A stretch of 11,132 nucleotides of DNA from NCBI GenBank assembly GCA_002334915.1, contig DDCQ01000018.1:75794-86925 (forward strand). The letters run 5' to 3'. The position numbers were made by a program, and so were the translations under genes. This document shows positions 1 through 6,963 of the stretch, in pieces. Source of the DNA: Porticoccaceae bacterium UBA2002 (GTDB lineage: Bacteria > Pseudomonadota > Gammaproteobacteria > Pseudomonadales > Porticoccaceae). Below the pieces are notes generated by a model. That model saw only the letters and a list, made by a program, of their open reading frames with translations. It was not told where the DNA came from and made no database searches. Position 1 is the first letter of the stretch; each line of letters starts with the position of its first letter.

Positions 1-84
1 GGCATGCAGAATATGATGCGTGGCATGGGCGGCATGGCGCCTCCGGGTGGCGGTTTGCCGCCAGGCGGGTTTCCAAAGTTCTAA
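1..84 (+). CDS. ffh: Signal recognition particle GTPase Ffh, C-terminal end (partial)
   Basis: Only the last 27 codons and the TAA stop are present; the gene begins outside the window. The frame reads a Met/Gly/Pro-rich tail (GMQNMMRGMGGM, then PPGGGLPPGGFPKF), typical of the flexible end of the Ffh M domain, which binds 4.5S RNA and the hydrophobic signal peptides of nascent membrane proteins. Its position directly upstream of rpsP is the usual gammaproteobacterial arrangement and supports the call. Nothing of the NG GTPase domain can be seen here. Confidence 0.85.
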   Translation, partial: GMQNMMRGMGGMAPPGGGLPPGGFPKF

Positions 85-155
85 CCTCAGAGTTACGGGG
101 CTTGCAGGCTATTTTGCAGAGCTTTTAAAAGCCCTTTAATTAGCGCTAAAAGTAG

Positions 156-184
156 TTTCCTTTCACGTTCTTTTGACGTAATAT
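156..184 (+). promoter_or_regulatory. Possible promoter of the rpsP operon
   Basis: TAATAT at 179-184 matches four of six positions of a sigma-70 -10 box and is followed by a GC-rich stretch (ACCGCGCC) like the discriminator of stringently controlled ribosomal promoters. The -35 (TTTCCT at 156-161, 17-nt spacer) is poor. A promoter is expected between ffh and rpsP, but its exact position is a guess. The rest of 85-329 shows only short palindromes (GCTTTTAAAAGC at 121-132, TTAGCGCTAA at 140-149) and no coding potential. Confidence 0.3.
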
Positions 185-329
185 ACCGCGCCTTTCGTGG
201 GGCTCCTGCTGTGGTTGTGTGGAACTGGTAAAACAGATTCGGGTAACAGCGCAGACGGGGCCTAAAATGACAGTAGCATGTAAAGCATCAAGTCGGTGAT
301 TATGCCGCTTGAACACAGGATTTTAGTAA

Positions 330-581
330 ATGGTAACAATTAGATTGGCTCGTGGCGGCTCTAAAAAACGCCCGTTTTACCACCTCACAGTTTCTGATTC
401 GCGCAAAGCTCGCGATGCTCGTTACATTGAGCGTATTGGTTTCTTTAACCCAATTGCCCGCGGCGGAGAAGAGCGTTTGCGTGTAGACCTTGAGCGTGTT
501 GCCTACTGGCAGGGCCAGGGTGCGCAGATCAGCGAGCGTGTTTCTGCACTGGTTAAAGAGGCTGCGAAAGTAGCAGCTTAA
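330..581 (+). CDS. rpsP: 30S ribosomal protein S16
   Basis: This 83-residue protein has the normal bS16 length. It starts with the family hallmark [19 protein letters not shown], followed by [19 protein letters not shown] and a C-terminal [17 protein letters not shown] segment. S16 binds 16S rRNA early in 30S assembly and stabilises the body of the subunit. AGGA at 317-320 lies 9 nt before the ATG and serves as the ribosome binding site. It is the first gene of the rpsP-rimM-trmD-rplS operon, and rimM follows after 26 nt. The call rests on near-complete recognisable conservation. Confidence 0.98.
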   Translation: MVTIRLARGGSKKRPFYHLTVSDSRKARDARYIERIGFFNPIARGGEERLRVDLERVAYWQGQGAQISERVSALVKEAAKVAA

Positions 582-607
582 CTGGTTCTGCAGCCCGGGA
601 GTCTCCT

Positions 608-1129
608 TTGGAAACACTGATTGTTGGGCGGATTACAGCGGTATTTGGTGTGCGGGGATGGGTCAAGGTCCATTCTTATACAGAGCAGTTAGAAGCAGTA
701 TTTAACTACCAACCCTGGTGGATTGATACGCCAGAGGGTCGACAGCAGGTCCTGGTGGACGACTGGAAGCGCCATGGTGATGGACTGGTAGTGCATATAA
801 AAGGTGTGGACGATCGAGATATCGCTCGCGCCTGGTGTCAGCAAGATATCCGGGTAGATAAAGCGCTGTTACCCGATCTCAGTAAAGAGGAGTTTTACTG
901 GCATCAGCTTGAGGGACTTGTGGTTACAAGCTCTTTTGAGGGACAGGAGATTCGCCTGGGTGTGGTGAAGTCTCTGCTGGAAACCGGTGCCAACGATGTG
1001 CTGGTGGTTGAGGGAGACGCCCAGAGCGTCGATCGTGAAGAGCGGTTAATCCCTTACGCAGAGCAGTTTGTCACCAGTATCGACGTCGAGAACGGAACCA
1101 TCGGCGTAATTTGGGACCCGGGGTTCTAG
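608..1129 (+). CDS. rimM: Ribosome maturation factor RimM
   Basis: RimM binds ribosomal protein S19 and assists late maturation of the 30S head. The 173-residue product has the usual two parts: an N-terminal RimM barrel (about residues 4-85, opening with VGRITAVFGVRGWVKVHS) and a C-terminal PRC-barrel domain (about 95-172). The aromatic FYW at 96-98 precedes LEGL, matching the conserved aromatic patch at the start of the PRC domain. The protein ends WDPGF, close to the common family ending. The start is TTG at 608, preceded by GGGAG at 597-601 with 6-nt spacing; no ATG fits the conserved N terminus. The gene sits between rpsP and trmD, as in other gammaproteobacteria. Confidence 0.97.
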   Translation: METLIVGRITAVFGVRGWVKVHSYTEQLEAVFNYQPWWIDTPEGRQQVLVDDWKRHGDGLVVHIKGVDDRDIARAWCQQDIRVDKALLPDLSKEEFYWHQLEGLVVTSSFEGQEIRLGVVKSLLETGANDVLVVEGDAQSVDREERLIPYAEQFVTSIDVENGTIGVIWDPGF

Positions 1130-1169
1130 GGGTTCCCATTAAGTAGGTTCGGGCGCAGAGGTGAGATGA

Positions 1170-1922
1170 ATGAAAATTGCATTGATTACCCTGTTCCCAG
1201 AGATGTTTGCAGCAGTGACCGACTACGGTATCAGCGGTCGCGCAGTTAAACAGGGGTTGCTGGAGATAGCCAGCTACAACCCGAGAGATTTTACCGAAGA
1301 TCGTCATGAGACGGTTGACGACCGGCCCTACGGGGGCGGGCCAGGCATGGTAATGCTGATAGAGCCCTTGCGCAGAGCCATATCAGCCGCCAGAGAATGG
1401 ACAGATAACCAGGCGCCTGTAGTGTATCTGTCCCCCCAGGGCACTGTGCTTAACCAGAGTGCAGTCAATGGTTTTGCCGAGCAGCAGTCACTGATACTGG
1501 TGGCGGGTCGCTACGAAGGTATCGACGAGCGGTTGATACAGATGGAAGTCGATGAGGAGTGGTCTATCGGAGACTATGTGCTCAGCGGCGGCGAAATACC
1601 GGCGATGGTGCTTATAGATGCACTGATACGTCAACTCCCCGGGGCGCTGGGGCACAAGGATTCCGCCGAACAGGACTCCTTTGCGGAGGGTCTGCTGGAC
1701 TGCCCGCACTACACCAGGCCAGAGCAATACGAAGGCCAGGGGGTTCCAGAAGTGCTGCTCTCTGGCAACCACGAAAAGATTAGACGTTGGCGTTTGCAGC
1801 AGTCACTGCTGCGAACCCAGCAAAGAAGACCAGATTTATTGGACAGCCTCAAGCTCAATACTGAGCAACAGGCCTTACTCAAGGAAGCGAGTGCTGCGCT
1901 GGCAGATGATGACAAAGGATAG
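1170..1922 (+). CDS. trmD: tRNA (guanine-N1)-methyltransferase (m1G37)
   Basis: TrmD transfers a methyl group from S-adenosylmethionine to N1 of G37 next to the anticodon, preventing +1 frameshifting. The 250-residue protein is a SPOUT-class enzyme with a trefoil-knot AdoMet site. Visible motifs in order are LFPEMF (8-13), YGGGPGMVM (54-62), YLSPQG (86-91), GRYEGIDER (113-121), [11 protein letters not shown] (132-142) and LDCPHYTRP (176-184). Asp169 and Arg154, catalytic residues in the Haemophilus enzyme numbering, are present at the same positions. AGAGGTGA at 1157-1164 precedes the ATG. An overlapping ATG at 1166 is out of frame and not used. It follows rimM by 40 nt and precedes rplS by 74 nt. 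Confidence 0.98.
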   Translation: MKIALITLFPEMFAAVTDYGISGRAVKQGLLEIASYNPRDFTEDRHETVDDRPYGGGPGMVMLIEPLRRAISAAREWTDNQAPVVYLSPQGTVLNQSAVNGFAEQQSLILVAGRYEGIDERLIQMEVDEEWSIGDYVLSGGEIPAMVLIDALIRQLPGALGHKDSAEQDSFAEGLLDCPHYTRPEQYEGQGVPEVLLSGNHEKIRRWRLQQSLLRTQQRRPDLLDSLKLNTEQQALLKEASAALADDDKG

Positions 1923-1954
1923 TGTTCATCCTCTCTGTATAGAGCTCTAAATCA

Positions 1955-1969
1955 GGTGGCTCAGCCACC
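1955..1969 (+). other. Small hairpin in the trmD-rplS gap
   Basis: GGTGGC (1955-1960) and GCCACC (1964-1969) form a perfect 6-bp stem with a TCA loop, about 15 nt before the rplS ribosome binding site. There is no T-tract, so it is not a terminator. The separate palindrome TAGAGCTCTA lies at 1940-1949. The hairpin could affect mRNA stability or the differing yields of TrmD and L19 from one transcript; that role is inference. Confidence 0.4.
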
Positions 1970-1996
1970 AACCAATGAAAATTGAGGAGCAAGAAA

Positions 1997-2353
1997 ATGA
2001 CTAGCAAGACCAATATTATCGCTGCCCTGGAAAAAGAGCAGATGACTAAAGAAATTCCTGATTTCAGCCCAGGTGACACCCTGGTTGTTCAGGTAAAGGT
2101 AAAGGAAGGCACCCGCGAGCGTCTTCAGGCCTTTGAAGGTGTGGTTCTGGCCAAGAAAAACCGCCAGCTAAACTCTGCGTTTACCGTGCGCAAAATTTCT
2201 AACGGTATCGGCGTAGAGCGTACTTTCCAGACTTACAGCCCACTGGTTGACAGCATTGAAGTTAAGCGTCGCGGTGCGGTCCGTCGTGCCAAGCTGTACT
2301 ACCTGCGCGAGCGTTCAGGTCGATCTGCACGAATCAAGGAAAAGTTGGGCTAA
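1997..2353 (+). CDS. rplS: 50S ribosomal protein L19
   Basis: bL19 lies at the subunit interface and contributes to intersubunit bridges. The 118-residue product carries family motifs: an N-terminal helix ([11 protein letters not shown]), [52 protein letters not shown] and a basic tail with AKLYYLRER. The start is set at ATG 1997, giving MTSKTN, because GAGGAG at 1984-1989 lies 7 nt before it. An in-frame TTG at 1982 overlaps that ribosome binding site and is unlikely to be used. It is the last gene of the operon, and a strong terminator follows about 22 nt after the stop. Confidence 0.98.
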   Translation: MTSKTNIIAALEKEQMTKEIPDFSPGDTLVVQVKVKEGTRERLQAFEGVVLAKKNRQLNSAFTVRKISNGIGVERTFQTYSPLVDSIEVKRRGAVRRAKLYYLRERSGRSARIKEKLG

Positions 2354-2375
2354 GCGTTTAGCTTACCAACCAGCG

Positions 2376-2404
2376 AAAAGGCGACCCACAGGGTCGCCTT
2401 TTTT
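2376..2404 (+). terminator. Intrinsic terminator of the rpsP-rplS operon
   Basis: AAAAGGCGACCC (2376-2387) and GGGTCGCCTTTT (2391-2402) form a perfect 12-bp stem around an ACA loop, ending in a run of six T (2399-2404). This is a textbook rho-independent terminator and marks the end of the ribosomal operon. Confidence 0.95.
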
Positions 2405-2419
2405 ATTGCCAGGCAATAA
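2403..2419. promoter_or_regulatory. 17-nt perfect palindrome, possible operator
   Basis: TTATTGCC and GGCAATAA flank a single central A. A 1-nt centre cannot form a full RNA hairpin loop, so a dimeric DNA-binding protein site is more likely than a terminator. It overlaps the T-run of the rplS terminator and ends 9 nt upstream of the TTGACA box of the next gene. The cognate protein is unknown. Confidence 0.35.
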
Positions 2420-2428
2420 TTCCATACC

Positions 2429-2456
2429 TTGACAGCCAACCCCCATGGTCTATTGT
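2429..2456 (+). promoter_or_regulatory. Sigma-70-type promoter upstream of the TPR gene
   Basis: TTGACA (2429-2434) is a perfect -35 box. TATTGT (2451-2456) matches four of six -10 positions with a 16-nt spacer. Transcription would begin near 2463, about 110 nt upstream of the ATG at 2574. A second start, dependent on the CRP-type site and using TTATTT at 2511-2516, is an alternative. Confidence 0.45.
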
Positions 2457-2477
2457 TAATATTGCTTAGAGCAGAAA

Positions 2478-2493
2478 TGTGAACTGGGTCACA
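2478..2493. promoter_or_regulatory. CRP/Vfr-type binding site
   Basis: TGTGA (2478-2482), six bases, then TCACA (2489-2493) is an exact match to the CRP core consensus; the flanking AAA upstream also agrees. It lies 80 nt before the start codon of the TPR gene. If the promoter at 2429-2456 is used, the site is centred near +22 and would repress. If TTATTT at 2511-2516 is a -10 box, the centre falls near -38, compatible with class II activation. Confidence 0.6.
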
Positions 2494-2573
2494 GAAGAAC
2501 TGTTATTGGCTTATTTCAAGCAGCTGAGGCAATGCCGAGGTAAGGAAGCTAGGACTGGATCGAGGGATTGGTT

Positions 2574-3935
2574 ATGAAAAAATTATTTTTGGCAGCAGTT
2601 ATTGTTCTCTGGCCATTGGCTGCCATACCAGCGCTGGCAGATACAGTTGATCTTCTCAGCATATGGGAAGCGGATAAGCCAAATGATCTGGGTGGAGTGG
2701 ATGAAGATGGTGATGCTGCGGTTACTGATTTGCGGGTGATCTTACGCAATAATCCAAGGTCTGAGAGAGCTTTGGTGATGCTGGCTAATGCCTATGTGAC
2801 CTCAGGTTCTCAACAGTTGGCCGACGATACCTTTCGCCAGGTGCTGGACATAAATCCTGGTAATATTCAGGCTGCCGTTCCAGTAATAAAAAGTTTATTG
2901 GAAAAGCAGGATTCAGACCGCTCGGAGCAGGTTATTGAAAATGCCCTTGTCCATTCGCCTGACAATGAGATTCTGCGCTCAATTCAGGCGCAAATAAAAC
3001 TCTCTAATCAGGATATAGATGGCGGGCAGAAGATAATCTCGAAAATTCAGGCCAGTGGCGAAAACCCCGCGTTTGGGCACTATCTCTCTGGCCGAGCACT
3101 GCAGTCTCAAGGCAAATACAAGCAGGCGATTGCAAGTTATAAGCAGGCATTGGCGTTAAACCCGGATTTGACTCGCGCCCTCGAGAATCTGGCTCATTCC
3201 TATGGTCGTCTGGATCAGCAGGATGCTCTGCTGGATTACCTGCAAGCCTTTAGTGACGATCATCTCGATAATTTATCAGCATTTTCTATTATGGCGACAG
3301 TCCAGCGGCAACTAAAAGACTATACAGCCGCCATTGCCACCATAGAGCAGGGCCTGCAACGCCAAGATAAATGGGTGGGCGGCTACAGTGCACTGGCGGT
3401 CAATCACATATCCATGGGCAATACAGAGGCTGCCATAGACAATTATAAGCGGGGTCTGGCTGCACTGCCCAACAGTAATCTATTAAAAATGCTGTTGGCC
3501 TCTCTGTACGAAAGAGTTCGGGCCTTTGCAGATGCCAAAGCCCTCTACGAGTCTGTTTTGGCGGAAAACCCTGATCATCATGCGGTGATTAACAATCTGG
3601 CCAGTCTGCTGACTGATCAATTTGAGTCTAAGGAGAATATCAATCGAGCAGTTGCCCTGACTGAGCGTTTCGCCGACTCTGACCAGCCGTTCTTTATAGA
3701 TACCTATGCCTGGGCACTGGTAAAATCTGGACTCCCGCAAGTGGCTGAGCCACTTTTTGCCAAGGCTACCAAAATTGCTCCTAATGTAGCGGTTATTCAC
3801 TATCACCGAGCTATTGGTTTTAAGCGCTTGGGACGGCTTGATGAGGCGAGGCAGGCACTAATTTTGGCCCAGAGCAATCTGTCTGATCAAGACCCTCTAA
3901 GGGAGGCCATTGAGTTTGAACTCACCAGCCTTTAG
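2574..3935 (+). CDS. Exported TPR-repeat protein
   Basis: This 453-residue protein begins with a clear Sec signal peptide: basic MKK, a hydrophobic core to about residue 18, and a likely ALA cleavage site at 20-22 with D23 as the first mature residue. The rest is alpha-helical tetratricopeptide repeats at roughly 34-residue intervals. The clearest is at about 167-199 (LSGRALQSQGKYKQAIASYK, then QALALNPD); others lie near 65-98, 234-266, 267-300, 301-334, 375-404 and 405-434. TPRs are protein-binding scaffolds, and the C-terminal part resembles PrsT-like TPR proteins of exopolysaccharide/exosortase loci, though no such genes are visible here. ATG 2574 is chosen because GAGGG (2562-2566) sits 7 nt upstream; an in-frame TTG at 2568 is too close to it. 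The gene stands alone between the ribosomal operon and the sensory cluster. Partner and function are unknown. Confidence 0.85.
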   Translation: MKKLFLAAVIVLWPLAAIPALADTVDLLSIWEADKPNDLGGVDEDGDAAVTDLRVILRNNPRSERALVMLANAYVTSGSQQLADDTFRQVLDINPGNIQAAVPVIKSLLEKQDSDRSEQVIENALVHSPDNEILRSIQAQIKLSNQDIDGGQKIISKIQASGENPAFGHYLSGRALQSQGKYKQAIASYKQALALNPDLTRALENLAHSYGRLDQQDALLDYLQAFSDDHLDNLSAFSIMATVQRQLKDYTAAIATIEQGLQRQDKWVGGYSALAVNHISMGNTEAAIDNYKRGLAALPNSNLLKMLLASLYERVRAFADAKALYESVLAENPDHHAVINNLASLLTDQFESKENINRAVALTERFADSDQPFFIDTYAWALVKSGLPQVAEPLFAKATKIAPNVAVIHYHRAIGFKRLGRLDEARQALILAQSNLSDQDPLREAIEFELTSL

Positions 3936-3983
3936 ATCTCATTTCAATTCCCTCTCAATAATAGCCTGGCAGTCCGACCCGGA

Positions 3984-4009
3984 GGGTGCTTTAAACAGTT
4001 AAAGCACCC
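3984..4009 (+). other. 26-nt perfect hairpin after the TPR gene
   Basis: GGGTGCTTTAA (3984-3994) and TTAAAGCACCC (3999-4009) form an 11-bp perfect stem with an ACAG tetraloop. No T-run follows it directly, so it is not a standard terminator. GGAGGGT at 3981-3987, overlapping the left arm, can instead pair with ACCCTCC at 4028-4034, which is followed after two bases by six T (4037-4042). It may stabilise the mRNA 3' end, be a protein-binding dyad, or form part of an alternative-structure terminator. Confidence 0.5.
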
Positions 4010-4173
4010 GCCAAATACTTCGACCAGACCCTCCTCTTTTTTGATATGCTTAACCGCATTTGCTAACCGATAACCTATTGTTTGCTTACTTTTAAAAGCG
4101 CACACTTACGCTGAATCAGGCCTGGATGGATGGGTCGAACCGCACAACGGAAGTGAACTCAAGGAATGAAATT

Positions 4174-4851
4174 ATGCACGTTCTTATTGTTGATGATCAT
4201 GCTTTCGTCTGTGTTGGTCTCAAGGCAACTTTGAGTGAAGAGATTGATGATATCCAGGTCACCACCACCGATCATGGTGACACGGCTCTAAAGATACTGG
4301 CAAAAGAAAATATAGATCTGGCGATAGTGGATTTATTTATGCCCGGGGGTGCCGGTGGATTTAACTTTATTGAAATGCTCTGTGAAAGCTACCCAAAACT
4401 CCCTTTGATCGTATTATCGGCCTCTGAAAACCCTGCCCATATCCGCAAATGTCTCGATTTTGGTGCCACTGGTTTTGTTACTAAATCGGCGCCCAAAGAT
4501 GCACTTTTTGAAGCTATAGCTAAGGCCCTATCGGGTGAGCGCTATGTGCCTGAATCACTCATTGAATCTATGCCGGAAGTAGCCCGTGTCATTGATGAGG
4601 TGGATTCGGGGGCTGATGTAGACATAATCTCAGGACTGGTCACCGACCGTCAAATGGACATTTTGCTGAGGATTACCCAGGGCCGCTCAAACAAGCAGAT
4701 TGCCCGGGAGCTTAATCTGTCAGAAAACACTGTCAAGGTGCATGTTAGTGCCATGCTCAGAGCCCTGGGGCTTAGTAATAGAACACAGGCAGGAATACTG
4801 GGCCAGAAACTTGGCCTTGCCGATCCATCAGATACACATAAATATCCATAA
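4174..4851 (+). CDS. NarL/FixJ-family response regulator
   Basis: This 225-residue two-domain regulator has an N-terminal receiver with the acidic pair D7/D8 in LIVDDH, phosphoacceptor D53 in VDLFMPG, switch Ser82 in LSAS and invariant K104 in TKS. The C-terminal LuxR-type helix-turn-helix spans about residues 155-206 (VTDRQMDILLRITQGRSNKQ, then IARELNLSENTVKVH). Phosphorylation at D53 would promote dimerisation and DNA binding. ATG 4174 gives the family-typical MHVLIVDDH start and has AAGGAA (4161-4166) 7 nt upstream; an in-frame ATG at 4126 would add 16 unlikely residues. It is 19 nt upstream of the receptor gene and is the obvious partner of the hybrid kinase at the end of the cluster. It shares family and layout with GacA/UvrY, but its recognition helix reads like a generic NarL-type regulator, so I do not name it gacA. 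Confidence 0.92.
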   Translation: MHVLIVDDHAFVCVGLKATLSEEIDDIQVTTTDHGDTALKILAKENIDLAIVDLFMPGGAGGFNFIEMLCESYPKLPLIVLSASENPAHIRKCLDFGATGFVTKSAPKDALFEAIAKALSGERYVPESLIESMPEVARVIDEVDSGADVDIISGLVTDRQMDILLRITQGRSNKQIARELNLSENTVKVHVSAMLRALGLSNRTQAGILGQKLGLADPSDTHKYP

Positions 4852-4870
4852 ATATATCAAGGGGTCGCGA

Positions 4871-6919
4871 GTGACTTATAAACGAGTGGGAAGCAAGAGG
4901 TTAGCATTTTGCCTTAGTTATTTCATGCTCACAGCTGTGTCAGCTGATGTGGTTACCGAGGATGATCTTCTGGCTGATATGCATCTGGTGTCCAGTGTGA
5001 CTCATATGAATCAGACGCTGGATAAAACCCCTGCGGCAGTAACCATTATTGATCGTCGAACTATTCAGGCCTCAGCCGCTGTGGATGTGCTGGATCTGTT
5101 TCGGCTGGTTCCAGGATTTCGCGCCTACTATGTCAACGCCAATTTCCCTGGGGTAACCTACCACGCGCTGGGTGATGATAATCCTCGCCGTCTGGAAGTT
5201 AAAATAGATGGCCGCTCAGTTTACGAGTCCATTTTCTCTTCAGTGGAATGGACGACTCTGGGCATTGAGTTGGATGATATTGACTATATTGAAGTAGTGC
5301 GAGGGGGCAATGCCCCGGCAGATGGCAGCAATGCATTTTTAGCCTCTATTAATATAGTGACGCGGTCACCGCTGCAGGAAGCGGGCTGGAAAATTCACAG
5401 TCAGATTGGCAATGACAATATTCGTAATAATGCGATCAGTTACTCAGGACAGCTGGGGGCTGTACAGCACCGCACAGTGCTGCGTCATAGCAGTAATGAT
5501 GGTTTTGAGGATTTTGCTGGCAACTATGCTGGTCAGTTTACGCAAATCGCTCTGGATGACGGCGCGGATACCACCACCTTTGGTTTTAGGGGACTCTGGA
5601 CCCCTAGCGCCAAAGACAGTATTGAGTTGCAATTCGGTTTTAATGATAGTGAGGTGGGGATAGGCGACATAAACTACATTCTCAGGCAAATTGATTATCA
5701 GTATCAGCATCTGAACTGGTCGAGAATTAACAGTGACGGAAGTACTTTTGAATTTACCTCCTATCACAATAAATTTGATATTTCTGATCAAAAAGATGCC
5801 CTCACATTTTACCAGGCACTCAATTTCTTCCCAGAAGGCCCCCCCAAGGAGTCGCTGGCGCAGCTGCCGGATAAGCTAATTATTGAACCATCCCACAAGG
5901 CTATTTCGGAGCGCTGGGATTCTGAGTTTAGAGCCACCTTTGATCATAGGCACAATGTTCGTGCTGCCTATGGCGCTGCGTTAAGGCGTGATAAAGTAAA
6001 AAGTAATATGCTATTTGATATGTCTGATTCATCAGCTGAGAACTCCTCTCGAGTCTTTGCTCATTTTGAATGGCAGATGAGTGATAAATTAATCGCCAAT
6101 ACTGGTTTTTTGTCCGAATCAAAGGATGGTGGGTTGCCGGTTGGTTCTTATCGAATGGCGGTCAATTACCAGCTAGCCAACAACCATACTCTGAGACTGG
6201 GATTCAATCATGGTCATCGCGCTCCCACACTTCTCGAGAGTAATCAGTCTACTTTTGTTCGCTATGATGAAAATCTGATTCTGGATGGCGTTGTTGTCTC
6301 TGACTCAGATATTCATGCGGAAAAACTGATTAGCTCAGAACTGGGCTATACAGGTTCTCTGTTCAATGATCAGCTTCATTTGGATATGCGCCTGTTCTCA
6401 GAAAAAATGTCAGATGTTATTGCAGAGCGCCGAGAACAGTACCCCGATTTTGATGGGCAGCTCAATATTCGTGATAACACAGATTCTGTAACGGCTCGAG
6501 GTCTGGAATGGCAGGCTCAGTATCGGCCTAGCTCTCAGTTCTTGATTCATGCTAACTATAGTTTTGTTGATCTAACTCACAGTGCTTTTTATCGATCTAC
6601 ACCAGTAGAGGAAATTCGTGATTTAAGCGGAGTCAACCCAAAACATCTAGGTTCCCTATTGGTTAACTATGTAACCAATCGAGAGTTAAGCCTGAGTGCC
6701 ATGCTGAGTCACCAGTCAAAGATCAGACATTTTTCAGGAAACGATGATGAGGGCTTTACTCGTCTTGATGTAAAGGCCGCTAAGAGCTGGCAGTTAGCTG
6801 GCAAGGATGCTGAAGTCGCGCTAACCATTCAAAATCTTGGCAGTGATTATCGTGAAAATTATTTCTATAACCAGTTTTCCACTCGTTATGTGCTGAGTTT
6901 AAAAATTGGCTTACTTTAA
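4871..6919 (+). CDS. TonB-dependent outer-membrane receptor-like protein
   Basis: The 682-residue product begins with a signal peptide (YKRVGSKRLAFCLSYFMLTA, probable cleavage after VSA at 25). A plug domain follows at about 40-167, with TPAAVTIIDRRTI, VDVLDLFRLVPGF, VKIDGRSVY and DDIDYIEVVRGG then DGSNAFLASINIVTR. A beta-barrel occupies about 170-682. Such proteins import siderophores, vitamins or glycans, or relay their binding, using the TonB-ExbBD system. The start is GTG 4871, because AAGGGG (4859-4864) lies 6 nt upstream and it places the signal peptide at the N terminus; the open frame extends further upstream but overlaps the regulator gene. I cannot recognise a TonB box with confidence. 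The chain ends KIGLL, without the usual terminal aromatic residue. Its placement between a response regulator and a sensor kinase suggests a sensing role. The ligand is unknown. Confidence 0.85.
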   Translation: MTYKRVGSKRLAFCLSYFMLTAVSADVVTEDDLLADMHLVSSVTHMNQTLDKTPAAVTIIDRRTIQASAAVDVLDLFRLVPGFRAYYVNANFPGVTYHALGDDNPRRLEVKIDGRSVYESIFSSVEWTTLGIELDDIDYIEVVRGGNAPADGSNAFLASINIVTRSPLQEAGWKIHSQIGNDNIRNNAISYSGQLGAVQHRTVLRHSSNDGFEDFAGNYAGQFTQIALDDGADTTTFGFRGLWTPSAKDSIELQFGFNDSEVGIGDINYILRQIDYQYQHLNWSRINSDGSTFEFTSYHNKFDISDQKDALTFYQALNFFPEGPPKESLAQLPDKLIIEPSHKAISERWDSEFRATFDHRHNVRAAYGAALRRDKVKSNMLFDMSDSSAENSSRVFAHFEWQMSDKLIANTGFLSESKDGGLPVGSYRMAVNYQLANNHTLRLGFNHGHRAPTLLESNQSTFVRYDENLILDGVVVSDSDIHAEKLISSELGYTGSLFNDQLHLDMRLFSEKMSDVIAERREQYPDFDGQLNIRDNTDSVTARGLEWQAQYRPSSQFLIHANYSFVDLTHSAFYRSTPVEEIRDLSGVNPKHLGSLLVNYVTNRELSLSAMLSHQSKIRHFSGNDDEGFTRLDVKAAKSWQLAGKDAEVALTIQNLGSDYRENYFYNQFSTRYVLSLKIGLL

Positions 6920-6963
6920 GTATCTATTCGACTATTTGATGTTATGAGATATACCCAAAAGCA

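Noticed and set aside
121..149. Terminator after ffh from the palindromes GCTTTTAAAAGC and TTAGCGCTAA
   Set aside because: Both are loopless palindromes without a following T-run, so they cannot form a standard intrinsic terminator.
2691..2732. Dockerin/EF-hand-like loop (VDEDGDAAVTDL) at the mature N terminus of the TPR protein
   Set aside because: The acidic spacing is two residues short of a dockerin or EF-hand loop, and the segment continues naturally into the first TPR helix. Probably chance.
4126..4173. Upstream ATG start for the response regulator (16 extra residues)
   Set aside because: Receiver domains start with a strand like MHVLIVDDH. ATG 4174 has a good ribosome binding site, while 4126 has none.
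4700..4870. Upstream extension of the receptor reading frame into the regulator gene
   Set aside because: The added residues are out-of-frame translation of the LuxR domain and would bury the signal peptide. GTG 4871 with AAGGGG upstream is the sensible start.
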